From the NCBI GenBank assembly GCA_964525015.1, contig CAZGFY010000004.1, positions 1 through 64,000 of the forward strand: DNA of 64,000 nt, read 5' to 3'. The DNA is from RGIG3102 sp964525015 (lineage in GTDB: Bacteria; Bacillota; Clostridia; Oscillospirales; Ruminococcaceae). Under the pieces are notes generated by a model, which did no database searches, had not been told where the DNA came from, and saw nothing but the letters and a program-made list of their open reading frames with translations. The translations under genes and the position numbers were made by a program. This document shows positions 35,676-44,344 of this stretch, piece after piece (the first letter of the stretch is position 1; each line of letters starts with the position of its first letter).

Positions 35676-36568
35676 TGTCGCAAAGAAGACCAAAAATGAG
35701 CGAAGAAAAGCGAAGAAGATTAATTAAAAAGAAAAAACAAAAAAAGTTTATATCTTCCCTAATAGGAACAATTCTAGCAATTGGAGTTTTAGTTGGGGCA
35801 ATGTATTTAACCACTAATTTAGTTTCAGGAGATAAACAAGGCATATCCACTTCAAGCCAAACAACACCAGAGGAAGTAAATAGTCATCAAGCACAGGCTT
35901 CGTCTAAGGAAACCCAAGAAGAAAGTATGGAAAATCAGGAGAGTGAGGCGGAAGTTTTAACTCCAGAAGAAACAGTGTCAAAAGAAAAGCCAGAACCAGG
36001 TGATTTTGGAAGACTTGTTGATGTAAATAATCCATTGCCAAGTGATTTTGCGCCAGAAGTTAGCGAAGTTGGTAGTACAGGAAAGCTATTTGATTCAAGA
36101 GCAGTAGAAGATTTAGAAAGAATGCTTTCAGACGCAGCTGCTGCTGGATATTCAATGTATTTGGTTTCAACTTATCGAACAATTGAGTATCAAGAAGGGC
36201 TGTATAATAGAAAAGTTAATGAGTATATAAACCTTGGGTATGAAGAAGAAGCAGCTAAAAGCGAAGCTGCAAAGTGGGTGGCAATTCCGGGCACTAGCGA
36301 GCACAATCTAGGGCTTGCAGCTGATATTGTATCCTCTACTTGGTATGATTATAATTCAGATTTAACCCAAGAATTTGAAAATACAGAGCATTTTCAATGG
36401 CTTTATGAAAACTCAGCCGATTACGGATTTTTTATAAGCTTTCAAAAAGGTAAGGAAAGCATAACGGGTATAGTTTATGAGCCTTGGCATTATAGATATG
36501 TTGGCGTAGAACTTGCAACCTACCTAACAGAAAACAATTTAAGTTTGCAAGAATATTATCAAGAATAA
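35675..36568 (+). CDS. D-alanyl-D-alanine carboxypeptidase, VanY/peptidase M15 family
   Basis: A 297-aa zinc peptidase that trims cell-wall stem peptides. A Lys/Arg-rich cytoplasmic start precedes one membrane segment (about residues 26-48), a Ser/Glu/Gln-rich linker (to about 115), then the M15 domain. Zinc and catalytic motifs are SEHNLGLAAD (about 207-216) and YEPWHYRYV (near 270). It is coupled to rsmE by a one-base overlap. Such genes are common as housekeeping cell-wall enzymes and do not by themselves imply vancomycin resistance. Confidence 0.9.
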   Translation: MSQRRPKMSEEKRRRLIKKKKQKKFISSLIGTILAIGVLVGAMYLTTNLVSGDKQGISTSSQTTPEEVNSHQAQASSKETQEESMENQESEAEVLTPEETVSKEKPEPGDFGRLVDVNNPLPSDFAPEVSEVGSTGKLFDSRAVEDLERMLSDAAAAGYSMYLVSTYRTIEYQEGLYNRKVNEYINLGYEEEAAKSEAAKWVAIPGTSEHNLGLAADIVSSTWYDYNSDLTQEFENTEHFQWLYENSADYGFFISFQKGKESITGIVYEPWHYRYVGVELATYLTENNLSLQEYYQE

Positions 36569-36584
36569 AAGGATGGATAAAATT

Positions 36585-36848
36585 ATGAGAAATATTGAAG
36601 AATTAAGAAAAGATATTAATGAAATAAACACGCAAATGCTAGATTTATTTATTAAAAGAATGCAGGTATCAAAAGAGGTTGCTATTTATAAGCAAGCGAA
36701 TAATCTTCCGATTTTAGATAGAAAAAGAGAGGAAGATATTCTGCAAAATGTTGTTGATAAAACTCCTGATGATTTAAAATCACACGCACTTGAATACTTT
36801 AAAAAGCTTATGGAATTAAGCAGAGAATACCAAAGCGAAATAAAATAA
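36585..36848 (+). CDS. Chorismate mutase (AroQ type)
   Basis: An 87-aa all-helical protein with AroQ residues in order: LRKDINEINTQMLDLFIKRM, then VAIYKQANNLPILDRKREEDIL, with the conserved Lys of VAIYK and the Arg-Glu of DRKREE. It would turn chorismate to prephenate for Phe and Tyr. The ATG at 36585 has AAAAGGA spaced 11 bases. An ATG at 36573 overlaps the ribosome site and is rejected. It is the last gene of the prmA run and lacks any fused dehydratase. Confidence 0.88.
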   Translation: MRNIEELRKDINEINTQMLDLFIKRMQVSKEVAIYKQANNLPILDRKREEDILQNVVDKTPDDLKSHALEYFKKLMELSREYQSEIK

Positions 36849-36906
36849 TCTTAAATTTTATAAATAGCGAGATATTTATAAATAAACTTTAATTATAAAA
36901 AAACTA

Positions 36907-36932
36907 CAAGGAATGGCGAAAGCCATTCCTTG
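36907..36932 (+). terminator. Hairpin with GCGAAAGC loop
   Basis: CAAGGAATGGC-GAAA-GCCATTCCTTG, a perfect 11-bp stem with a GNRA loop. The same hairpin ends the non-coding repeats at 38290 and 56290. The T-run after it is poor (TTTGC), so termination here is less certain. Confidence 0.6.
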
Positions 36933-37071
36933 TTTGCTGATTAATGCTAAGATGCCTGCCTACTTGTAAATAATGTGAAAAAACAGCTAATAATTTGCAT
37001 TACCTGTTTATTTTGTTTATAATAAAACAATAGATTTTAAAAAGATACTAATTAATGAAAAGAGAATATAA

Positions 37072-38271
37072 ATGATTAAAAATAAAAGTGTACAATATAT
37101 ATTTATAGTGATAATATCAGTGTTATCATTATTTATGCTTAAAAATATAGCAGGAAAAAATGAGTCTTCGCTTATAAATGCTGCAAACCCCTACACTTCT
37201 GCTTATGAAGCCGAAGTTTTAAGTATTGTTGATGAGAATTATGATGAAATTGCCTATAATGGATTTGAGTCAGGCACACAGCTAATTGTTTTTGAAATTA
37301 AAATTTTAGATGGATACAGAGAAGGCACGATAACTCAAATGGTGCAAGCTATCAGTGATGTTTACAATGGGAATGTTGTAGCAGCAAAAGTTGGGGATAA
37401 GGTTATTATAGCCGAAAATATCGACCCTGCCACCGAAGAAATTGAATATATGTTTACAGAATTTTCAAGATTTAATTCACTACTCCTACTTGGAATTATC
37501 TTTTGCATATTAATAGTATTGTTTGGCAGAATGAAAGGGGTAAACACCTTAATATCCCTAGCGCTCACTGTTTTATCTGTTTTCTGGGTGTTTATTCCAG
37601 CAGTTTTAAATGGTGGAAACATCTATTTCTGGACTTTTGTTACTAGCGTTTACATTATTTTAATGACACTTTTAGTTATAAATGGATTTTCAAGAAAGAG
37701 TTTAGCGTCAATAATTGGTTGTTCAAGTGGTGTTTTAGTGGCAAGCTTTCTTGCATATTTCTACACAGATATGCTAAATATCACAGGACTTGTAGACCAA
37801 GATGCACTTTATCTAAACTCACTATCGCCTGAAAATCCGATTGATTTAAGGGCGGTGTTTTTTGCAATGGTTACAATCGGTGCAATCGGCGCAATTATGG
37901 ACGTTTCGATGTCGCTAGCGTCTTCCCTGCTTGAATTAAAAGAAAATGCGAAAGATTTATCGCCAAAAGAGATAACAAAATCAGGCTTTGTTATCGGAAG
38001 AGATATCCTTGGAACAATGGCAAACACGCTAGTTTTAGCTTATATCGGCTCTTCACTAGTGCTGACAATGCTATTAATGGCATCAAGTAATCCAGCAGAC
38101 TTTACATTTAATACCGAACTTGTAACAACCGAGATTTTACAAGCCTTAGCTGGAAGCTTTGGTATTCTTTTATCCATCCCACTAACGAGTATAGTTTGTG
38201 GCATACTTTATGCAAATATAAAACCAAAACCAGAAATAATAGACCCATTAGAATACGCAAAAGAAATATAG
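37072..38271 (+). CDS. YibE/F family membrane protein
   Basis: A 399-aa protein with an N-terminal membrane segment (about 8-24), an extracytoplasmic part (about 25-135) and seven hydrophobic segments after that. The YibE/F pattern is seen in AMVTIGAIGAIMDVSMSLASSLLEL and GRDILGTMANTLVLAYIGSSL. Its function is not established. It stands alone, with a non-coding repeat directly downstream. Confidence 0.85.
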   Translation: MIKNKSVQYIFIVIISVLSLFMLKNIAGKNESSLINAANPYTSAYEAEVLSIVDENYDEIAYNGFESGTQLIVFEIKILDGYREGTITQMVQAISDVYNGNVVAAKVGDKVIIAENIDPATEEIEYMFTEFSRFNSLLLLGIIFCILIVLFGRMKGVNTLISLALTVLSVFWVFIPAVLNGGNIYFWTFVTSVYIILMTLLVINGFSRKSLASIIGCSSGVLVASFLAYFYTDMLNITGLVDQDALYLNSLSPENPIDLRAVFFAMVTIGAIGAIMDVSMSLASSLLELKENAKDLSPKEITKSGFVIGRDILGTMANTLVLAYIGSSLVLTMLLMASSNPADFTFNTELVTTEILQALAGSFGILLSIPLTSIVCGILYANIKPKPEIIDPLEYAKEI

Positions 38272-38289
38272 AATTTTAATAAAATACGT

Positions 38290-38655
38290 CCCTTGACACA
38301 GATATAAATAAAGAACAAATGCCGATTTTCAAAAGAAAATCTTCATTTTAGCGTACAAAATGAAGATGGGCTATTTACTTATTGTTTGCAATCGGTTAGC
38401 GAACTGGTGCTTTTTGAAAAAAGTAAAGCTGAGAATTCGCAAAGCGAAGGTTTCGAAGCTTAAGTGAGCGAAAAGCATAAAGGGGCTTTTTACCCGCATT
38501 GTGCCCAAAAAAGCGGTGGTTTTGCTTTAATTTTGACATCAAAAGTAAAATAAACTTTCAAAAATCGAAGATTTTTATAATAATCAAGGAATGGCTTTCG
38601 CCATTCCTTGCAGTTTTTTACTTAAACTAAAGTTTCTTTGAGAGTATCCACCTTA
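38290..38655 (+). repeat. Non-coding repeat family B, copy 1
   Basis: About 370 bp that matches 56290-56676 on the same strand. Best-conserved blocks are TTAGCGAACTGGTGCTTTTT, GAATTCGCAAAGCGAAGGT, AGCTTAAGTGAGCG, and an end with AAAAATCGAAGATTTTTATAA, the CAAGGAATGGC hairpin and GAGAGTATC-ACCTTA. A middle part (about 38471-38515) is unrelated between copies but can fold in each. No coding frame is conserved. With it the 404-bp gap is explained. It could be a structured RNA or a mobile-element remnant. Confidence 0.7.
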
Positions 38656-38675
38656 ATTAAGTAACATATTTTAAA

Positions 38676-40289
38676 TTACAATAATAACAGCATCTTCTCG
38701 CTGTTTTTATTTATATATAAAGCTAAAATAAGATTAATTATATTTATAATAATGAAAGTTATTATAAAAAACATCTCCTGCATTGAATTAGTAAAAATTA
38801 AAAATGCAAGAAATCCGCCACCCATATACAATGCTAAATTAACAAAAACCATTATCATAATAGGAGCCCCACGCTTAACTGGTACGGCTGGGTTTTCCCA
38901 GTCGAGCATTGGAAAACGGATATTTAATAAAAGGCTAACGAATGTGTTAAATACGCACATTGTAGAGGGAATTAATATAAAAATCATACTCCATATAAGG
39001 TTTGATTTAAATAAAAATGAAATAACTATTCCAGCTAGCACTGCTATTGGAACTTGCAAAATTATATTAAATAAGCATTTGCCAAAAAATATTGTGCTCG
39101 CCTTAATTGGCATTGATTTTAGCATCCAAAGGTTTTTGCCTTCAAGTGAAATTGAGCAAGCCGTTGTGGACACATAGCCAACAAAAAAGCTTAAAACAAA
39201 AGGAACTACTGGATAAATATACATATCATATTCGCTAATGAAAATAAAGAAATCTGGCTGTGATATACCGATATAAATCATATACCCAACTCCAGCAAAG
39301 CCCATAACTATCCCCGTTAAAATATTCATAGCGTAAATCGGCGTTGAAACAAGGAGTTTTAATTCTTTTAAAATTATATTTTTTAAATGCCCTTTTGCAT
39401 CCCCTTTTATTTCAACAGCTTTTCGTTTACTGCTGTGTGAATTTAATCTGGTCCTAACCTTTAAAAAGTTTTTCCCAACAAAGGCTGAAAAAGCAATAAA
39501 TGATACAACTGAGATTAAAACAAATATAATAAAAGCTGTGATATCCCCTTTTGCAATAGATGAAAACATCAAAGTTAAAGGATAAAAAGAGTTTAATTGC
39601 TCTAGTGTTTGCATTGCTTGATTTGCAAACTCAGCACTCGCCTGCCCAACTGTGTTTGATGAATAGGAAATTGTAAAACTAATAAACATAATTGCAAAAA
39701 TGCCAATAATAGACATTAAGGTGTTTACAATTGCACTTTTCCTAAAAAAACTACTTATAAAGCTTACAACAAATCCAAAAAATGAGGCGATAACCATAGG
39801 AATTAAATTGATAAATGGCACAGATAAACTCACTAGTAAAACCTGAATAAAAGATGGCGAAGTGACAATCACCCAGCTGATAATAGCAGGTATCATAATG
39901 AGTAATTTAAATATAAAATTAGAAAAATATAAAAATAAAATTTTTGATTGGATAATAGTTGAGCCTTTTATCGGCATTGAAAATAATAAATCAAAATCCT
40001 TAAAAGTAAATAATATTGAGCTGCTTTTAAACATTGTGTAAGAAAGCGAAACAACGCTCACTAAAAAGAACATCATAGTTATCGCAAGTTCTGTTTCGCC
40101 AATAAGCATAGCACCAGTATTTAAGCTCATACTAAAAAAGAAACTAATGCCAGCAAAATAAACGCTTAAAAAAGCCATAAGAATTACAGCACTAACTAAA
40201 GAGCCAGTTTTTTTCTTTTTAGAGCGTTTTCCACCATTAAATGAATTAAGCGTGGCTAAAAACTCAAGTTTTAATAAATTAAAAAGCAT
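38676..40289 (-). CDS. ABC-2 type permease, putative
   Basis: A 537-aa membrane protein with about 12 hydrophobic segments and no ATPase motif. It begins MLFNLLKLEFLATLNSFNGGK, the amphipathic start typical of ABC-2 exporters, and lies 12 bp after an ATP-binding gene on the same strand. The size and layout suit large clostridial permeases of this type. The substrate is unknown. Confidence 0.8.
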   Translation of the reverse strand: MLFNLLKLEFLATLNSFNGGKRSKKKKTGSLVSAVILMAFLSVYFAGISFFFSMSLNTGAMLIGETELAITMMFFLVSVVSLSYTMFKSSSILFTFKDFDLLFSMPIKGSTIIQSKILFLYFSNFIFKLLIMIPAIISWVIVTSPSFIQVLLVSLSVPFINLIPMVIASFFGFVVSFISSFFRKSAIVNTLMSIIGIFAIMFISFTISYSSNTVGQASAEFANQAMQTLEQLNSFYPLTLMFSSIAKGDITAFIIFVLISVVSFIAFSAFVGKNFLKVRTRLNSHSSKRKAVEIKGDAKGHLKNIILKELKLLVSTPIYAMNILTGIVMGFAGVGYMIYIGISQPDFFIFISEYDMYIYPVVPFVLSFFVGYVSTTACSISLEGKNLWMLKSMPIKASTIFFGKCLFNIILQVPIAVLAGIVISFLFKSNLIWSMIFILIPSTMCVFNTFVSLLLNIRFPMLDWENPAVPVKRGAPIMIMVFVNLALYMGGGFLAFLIFTNSMQEMFFIITFIIINIINLILALYINKNSEKMLLLL

Positions 40290-40301
40290 AATAAAATCCC
40301 C

Positions 40302-41003
40302 CTAATTTAATTCTAAGAAAATTTCTTCAAGGCTTTTATCCTGTGTAACATCTTCGGTTTTTCCTGATACAACGAGCCTTCCTTGCTTTATAATCGAAAT
40401 ATTATCACACAAACTTTGAGCAACTTCTAAAACGTGGGTTGAAAAGAAAATACAGCCCCCGTTATCGCAAACTTCTCTCATTAATCCTTTTAATAGATGG
40501 CTAGCCTTTGGGTCTAGCCCAACAAAAGGCTCATCCAAAACAAGCACTTTTGGCTGATGCATTAGTGCAGAAATAATAACTATTTTTTGGCGCATACCAT
40601 GCGAATACGAGCTTATATTATCATTTAAAACATCATAAATTTCAAACATATTTGCAAGTTGTGAAATTTTATGAGCACGAATAGATTTATCAACCTTATA
40701 TGCATCGCAGATAAAATTAATATAGTCTATCCCTTTCATATAGCTGTAAATATCAGGATTATCAGGAATATATGCCATAATCTCTTTAGTTTTTAAAGGG
40801 TTTTCCTTTACTGAAATTCCATTAACAGTAATATCCCCACTCTCAAAATCTAAAATCCCCATAAGCGCTTTTAAAGTGGTGGTTTTTCCAGCACCATTAT
40901 GCCCAATAAATCCGTGAATAGTGCCACTTTCAACAGTTAATGTTAAATTATCAACTGCCATTTTATCCTTGTATTGCTTGGAAAAATTTCTAATCTCAAC
41001 CAT
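40302..41003 (-). CDS. ABC transporter ATP-binding protein
   Basis: A 233-aa ATPase with Walker A GHNGAGKTTTLKAL (residues 35-48), a Q loop region (IPDNPDIYSYM), signature SHGMRQKIVII (one residue off the usual SGG form), Walker B VLVLDEPFVGLDP and an H loop FFSTHVLEVA. It is the partner of the downstream permease. This CcmA/NatA-like class often drives ABC-2 exporters. Confidence 0.93.
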   Translation of the reverse strand: MVEIRNFSKQYKDKMAVDNLTLTVESGTIHGFIGHNGAGKTTTLKALMGILDFESGDITVNGISVKENPLKTKEIMAYIPDNPDIYSYMKGIDYINFICDAYKVDKSIRAHKISQLANMFEIYDVLNDNISSYSHGMRQKIVIISALMHQPKVLVLDEPFVGLDPKASHLLKGLMREVCDNGGCIFFSTHVLEVAQSLCDNISIIKQGRLVVSGKTEDVTQDKSLEEIFLELN

Positions 41004-41085
41004 AATAATATTCCTTTCAAATAAAAAGTAAGATTGTATTTATCTTATAATACAATCTTACAACTTATTTTTATATTTGTCAATA

Positions 41086-41760
41086 TTATAATGATTTTAT
41101 AGGGCAATGGCTAATACAAAGCCCACAAACAGCGCCACGTCCGATATGTTTATAAGCTTTTTTCATATGATCAGAGCATTTTTGCGCATTAAAAATATTT
41201 TCTCTTTTAATTCCTTCTTTCCAAGGTTTTCCACTTATCGCCCCAGACGGACAAACATTTGTACAGATATCACAATTAACACAAGGATTATCAGCCAGTG
41301 GGAGAAAATCGGTAAATTCGCAATCGGTAAAAACTGTTCCAAGGCGAACATAAGGCCCAAAATCCTTATGCAAGAATAAGCTTGATTTTCCAATGCTGCC
41401 AAGGCCAGCCTGCCTTGCAACTGCTTTATGAGAAAATCTACCTTTAAAATTCCAGCCCTCGATATTTATGCTTTGGCTAGCTGCCACTGTTAGATATTTA
41501 TATCCGTGTTTTTGCAAAATAAGTCCGATTTGGAGTAGAGCTTGGTCTATAAAAAAATTAACAGTTCGATAGTGATTAAAATAAGTGTGGGTAGGCTCAT
41601 TTACAACTTCTGCCATTATCCCCTCAGATAATCGTACAACTATGCTAATTGCATTATTAAATCCGCCCATATCTTCGCTAGTTTTGCAAAAACCGATATC
41701 AGATATTCCAAAATCTAATAATTTTTCTTTTATAATATTTTGTATGTTTTTAGTTTCCAT
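41086..41760 (-). CDS. [4Fe-4S] double-cluster protein, QueG-related
   Basis: A 224-aa protein with two ferredoxin-type Cys sets, NCDICTNVCPSGAI (about residue 152) and CGLCISHCPIKS (end), and a QueG-like N-terminal part (VAARQAGLGSIGKSSLFLHKDFGPYVRLG-type block). It is shorter than QueG and lacks its C-terminal region. It starts on the last base of the preceding Cys-rich gene, so the two are translationally coupled. A role as an Fe-S reductase is likely, substrate unknown. Confidence 0.72.
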   Translation of the reverse strand: METKNIQNIIKEKLLDFGISDIGFCKTSEDMGGFNNAISIVVRLSEGIMAEVVNEPTHTYFNHYRTVNFFIDQALLQIGLILQKHGYKYLTVAASQSINIEGWNFKGRFSHKAVARQAGLGSIGKSSLFLHKDFGPYVRLGTVFTDCEFTDFLPLADNPCVNCDICTNVCPSGAISGKPWKEGIKRENIFNAQKCSDHMKKAYKHIGRGAVCGLCISHCPIKSL

Positions 41761-41945
41761 TATGTATTTGGCTCAAATCTTTCTTTTAAATGATGATAAA
41801 ACGCCTCAAGGCTTTTATCAGAAGTGGGAAAAACGCAGTAAGGTACAGCATCGTTTAATAAATGGCTCTCAAGGCATTTATCACAATACCCGTTTCGTGG
41901 GCAAGCCTTTTTAGGACATGGACAATTTTCTTTTTTAATACTCAT
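41760..41945 (-). CDS. Small Cys-rich protein, 61 aa
   Basis: The product MSIKKENCPCPKKACPRNG... has seven Cys, six of them in the first half with spacings C-x-C-x4-C-x5-C-x2-C, suggesting a metal or Fe-S site. Related small proteins are found in Clostridia (possibly the DUF6485 type, from memory). It has ribosome site AAAGGA and is coupled to the [4Fe-4S] gene by a one-base overlap, so the two may act together. Confidence 0.7.
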   Translation of the reverse strand: MSIKKENCPCPKKACPRNGYCDKCLESHLLNDAVPYCVFPTSDKSLEAFYHHLKERFEPNT

Positions 41946-41976
41946 AACAAAATATTCCTTTCTCAGCTTTAAATTA

Positions 41977-42004
41977 TTAAAAGCAGCGAAAATGCTGCTT
42001 TTAA
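41977..42004 (-). terminator. Intrinsic terminator after the DUF1622 gene
   Basis: TTAAAAGCAGC pairs with GCTGCTTTTAA around GAAAAT, at the end of the DUF1622 gene. Confidence 0.85.
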
Positions 42005-42005
42005 A

Positions 42006-42419
42006 TTAAATATCGTGCTTATTTTCTTCTTTGTGTGCGTGTGAGATTTCAAATTCACGGTGCAAAGCTTCATGCTCCAATTTCATATGGTCTTCCTCGG
42101 TTTTTATTTCCCAGTGAATTAATAAAGTTAGCGCTGCTCTTAAAACTATAATCGCACCAACTAATAATATTTCTTCAAAATCTCTAACGATTACAGTTCT
42201 TAAAATTTCGCTACCCAATTTAAATTCTAGCCCCATTGCCATTCCTTTAGCAAGGCGTAGTTTTGTTTGATTATTTTTAGTAAAATAATCATAAGTACCC
42301 CTGCCACCAGCTAAAATAAGGATTGCAACCCCTATAACCTCAAAAACCACTATTGATAAATTGGCAACAGCCACTAAAATATCGTGCAAATTTGTTTCTA
42401 TTAAATGAAGAATATCCAT
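42006..42419 (-). CDS. DUF1622 family membrane protein
   Basis: A 137-aa protein with an N-terminal hydrophobic helix (about 15-40), a central GMAMGLEFKLGSEILRTVIVRDFEEI segment typical of DUF1622 and a second membrane helix (about 88-103). The His/Glu-rich tail (HMKLEHEALHREFEISHAHKEENKHDI) is striking and could bind metal. It lies 58 bp after the ABC exporter genes. Function unknown. Confidence 0.82.
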   Translation of the reverse strand: MDILHLIETNLHDILVAVANLSIVVFEVIGVAILILAGGRGTYDYFTKNNQTKLRLAKGMAMGLEFKLGSEILRTVIVRDFEEILLVGAIIVLRAALTLLIHWEIKTEEDHMKLEHEALHREFEISHAHKEENKHDI

Positions 42420-42477
42420 TTTTTACCCATTCCTTTTTATAATAATTTTATTACAAATAGATTATATCAAAAAAGTA

Positions 42478-44325
42478 TTAATTTTGCAAACCCTCTCTTT
42501 TATTAAAGAAATCGGTTTGTTTTTCCTCTTCCCATTGCCCGGTATACATTTGATAATAAACTTCTTCTCTTTTTAAAAGCTCAACGTGTGTTCCACTCTC
42601 AACGATTTTTCCATTTTCCACAACTAGGATAACATCAGCATTTTTAACTGTTGATAATCTATGTGCGATAATAAAGGTTGTCTTATCCTGCATTAAATGA
42701 TTAGACATTGAGTTTATAAGCTGTTCGGTGTGAGTGTCAACGCTGCTAGTAGCCTCATCCATAACAAGGATTTTGCCATCGGCTAAAATTGCCCTTGCAA
42801 TGCTTATTAATTGTTTTTGCCCAATTGAAAGCTTATCTCCGCCCTCGCCAATCTGGGTTTTGTATCCATCTTTAAAGCTGGTTATAAATTCGTGTGCCTG
42901 AGCTTTTTTTGCAGCACTTTCAACTTCTTTAAAAGTGGCATTTGGCTTTGAATATCTAATATTATCTTCAATACTTCCAGAAAATAAATGCGGAGTTTGT
43001 AAAACATAGCTTAGATTATTTTGTAGCCATAGTAAACTTCGATTTTTATAATCTATTCCATCAATTAAAATTTTACCACTAGTAGGCTCAAAAAATCGGC
43101 AAACAAGATTTACTAAGGTGCTTTTTCCTGCCCCAGTATGCCCAACAATGGCAACGCAGTCGCCTGCTTTTATTTTTAAATTAAAGTTTTTCAAAACATA
43201 GGTTTCACTGCCTGGATACTTAAAAGAAACATCAACAAATTCAATATCACCGTGAATTTCTTCCCATCTTTCAGTTTTCGGATTATAAACATCACCATAA
43301 TGCTCAATAACATCGTTTGCATCTTTAACAAGTGGCTGTGTATCAATAAGAGCGTTAACCCTTTCAACGTTTGCTTGAAGAGATATTATCCTAGTGAATG
43401 CTTTGATAATTTTTTCAATAGGGTCGGTTAGCACTAAAGAGTAGCTAACAAAAACGGATAGCTGTGCCACTTCAAGTTCTTTATTAAAAACTAAAAGCGA
43501 GCCGTAGCCTAAAATAATACTAATAATAATCCCAGAAAATATCATTACAACAGGGAAAAATCTAGCCTCGATATCTTTAAATTTAAAAAAATGCTCTCTT
43601 AAACTAAGATTTTCTTTTTTAAATCCAGCGTTTATATAATCTTTAATATCAAGTTCTTTAATAGTTGTAGCGCCAGTGATATATTCATTATATGCCCCTG
43701 TGATAACAGAATTTTGCCTTCTAACAACCCTGTTTTGAATTAAAAGTTTCTTTTGAAAGTAATCGGCTATTTTATAAGTGATTGGTAGTATTAATATAAC
43801 GGCTAAGGCAAGATTTGCATTTATAATTAGCATATTAATCATCGCAAAAATGATATAGGCTAAATTAAAAACAAAATCAGAAATACTCCAGGAAAATAAA
43901 GAGCCAATGCTGTTAGTATCCTGCATAATTCTAGCTAAAATAAAGCCGACAGGCGTTTTGTTAAAATAATCAAGAGATAAAGTTTGGGTGTGAGAAAATA
44001 AATCTTCCCTCATATCTTTTCCCACGAGCATTTCAATAATTATCGCCCTTTTACAATAAATAATAGTGAATAATCCTTGGGTTAAAGCGAGTGCTATAAA
44101 TGCACCAGCAAATAAAACAACCCCATTGGATGATTGTGGCTCTATAAAAATTTCAAGTGCAAACTGCGTCATAACTGGGAAGAAAGAATCAAAAAACGCA
44201 GTTATAACAGCTGCAAATAAAAGCAGATATAAATGCTTTTTATACGGCTTTACATACTTAAAAAGCCTTTTCCACTGCGAATAGTCAAAGCTTTTCGCAA
44301 GTATATTTTCATCATAATTTTCCAT
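42478..44325 (-). CDS. ABC exporter subunit with the catalytic Glu
   Basis: A 615-aa half-exporter: six membrane helices (about 25-310) then an ATPase domain with Walker A GHTGAGKSTLVN (about 392) and Walker B ILVMDEATSSVD, which keeps the catalytic Glu. Its signature is LSIGQKQ instead of LSGGQ. The upstream neighbour shows the opposite pattern, so the two are expected to form one heterodimeric exporter with one working and one degenerate ATP site. The 19-bp gap between the genes supports this. Confidence 0.93.
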   Translation of the reverse strand: MENYDENILAKSFDYSQWKRLFKYVKPYKKHLYLLLFAAVITAFFDSFFPVMTQFALEIFIEPQSSNGVVLFAGAFIALALTQGLFTIIYCKRAIIIEMLVGKDMREDLFSHTQTLSLDYFNKTPVGFILARIMQDTNSIGSLFSWSISDFVFNLAYIIFAMINMLIINANLALAVILILPITYKIADYFQKKLLIQNRVVRRQNSVITGAYNEYITGATTIKELDIKDYINAGFKKENLSLREHFFKFKDIEARFFPVVMIFSGIIISIILGYGSLLVFNKELEVAQLSVFVSYSLVLTDPIEKIIKAFTRIISLQANVERVNALIDTQPLVKDANDVIEHYGDVYNPKTERWEEIHGDIEFVDVSFKYPGSETYVLKNFNLKIKAGDCVAIVGHTGAGKSTLVNLVCRFFEPTSGKILIDGIDYKNRSLLWLQNNLSYVLQTPHLFSGSIEDNIRYSKPNATFKEVESAAKKAQAHEFITSFKDGYKTQIGEGGDKLSIGQKQLISIARAILADGKILVMDEATSSVDTHTEQLINSMSNHLMQDKTTFIIAHRLSTVKNADVILVVENGKIVESGTHVELLKREEVYYQMYTGQWEEEKQTDFFNKREGLQN

Positions 44326-44344
44326 TTTTTAAAGCACTCCTTCC

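Noticed and set aside
35675..36568. Vancomycin resistance gene
   Set aside because: The VanY-type peptidase stands in an rRNA methylase operon with no vanRS, vanH or ligase gene, so it is better read as a housekeeping cell-wall peptidase.
38290..38655. Repeat family B as a riboswitch
   Set aside because: One copy is followed by a converging gene and the two copies have unrelated neighbours.
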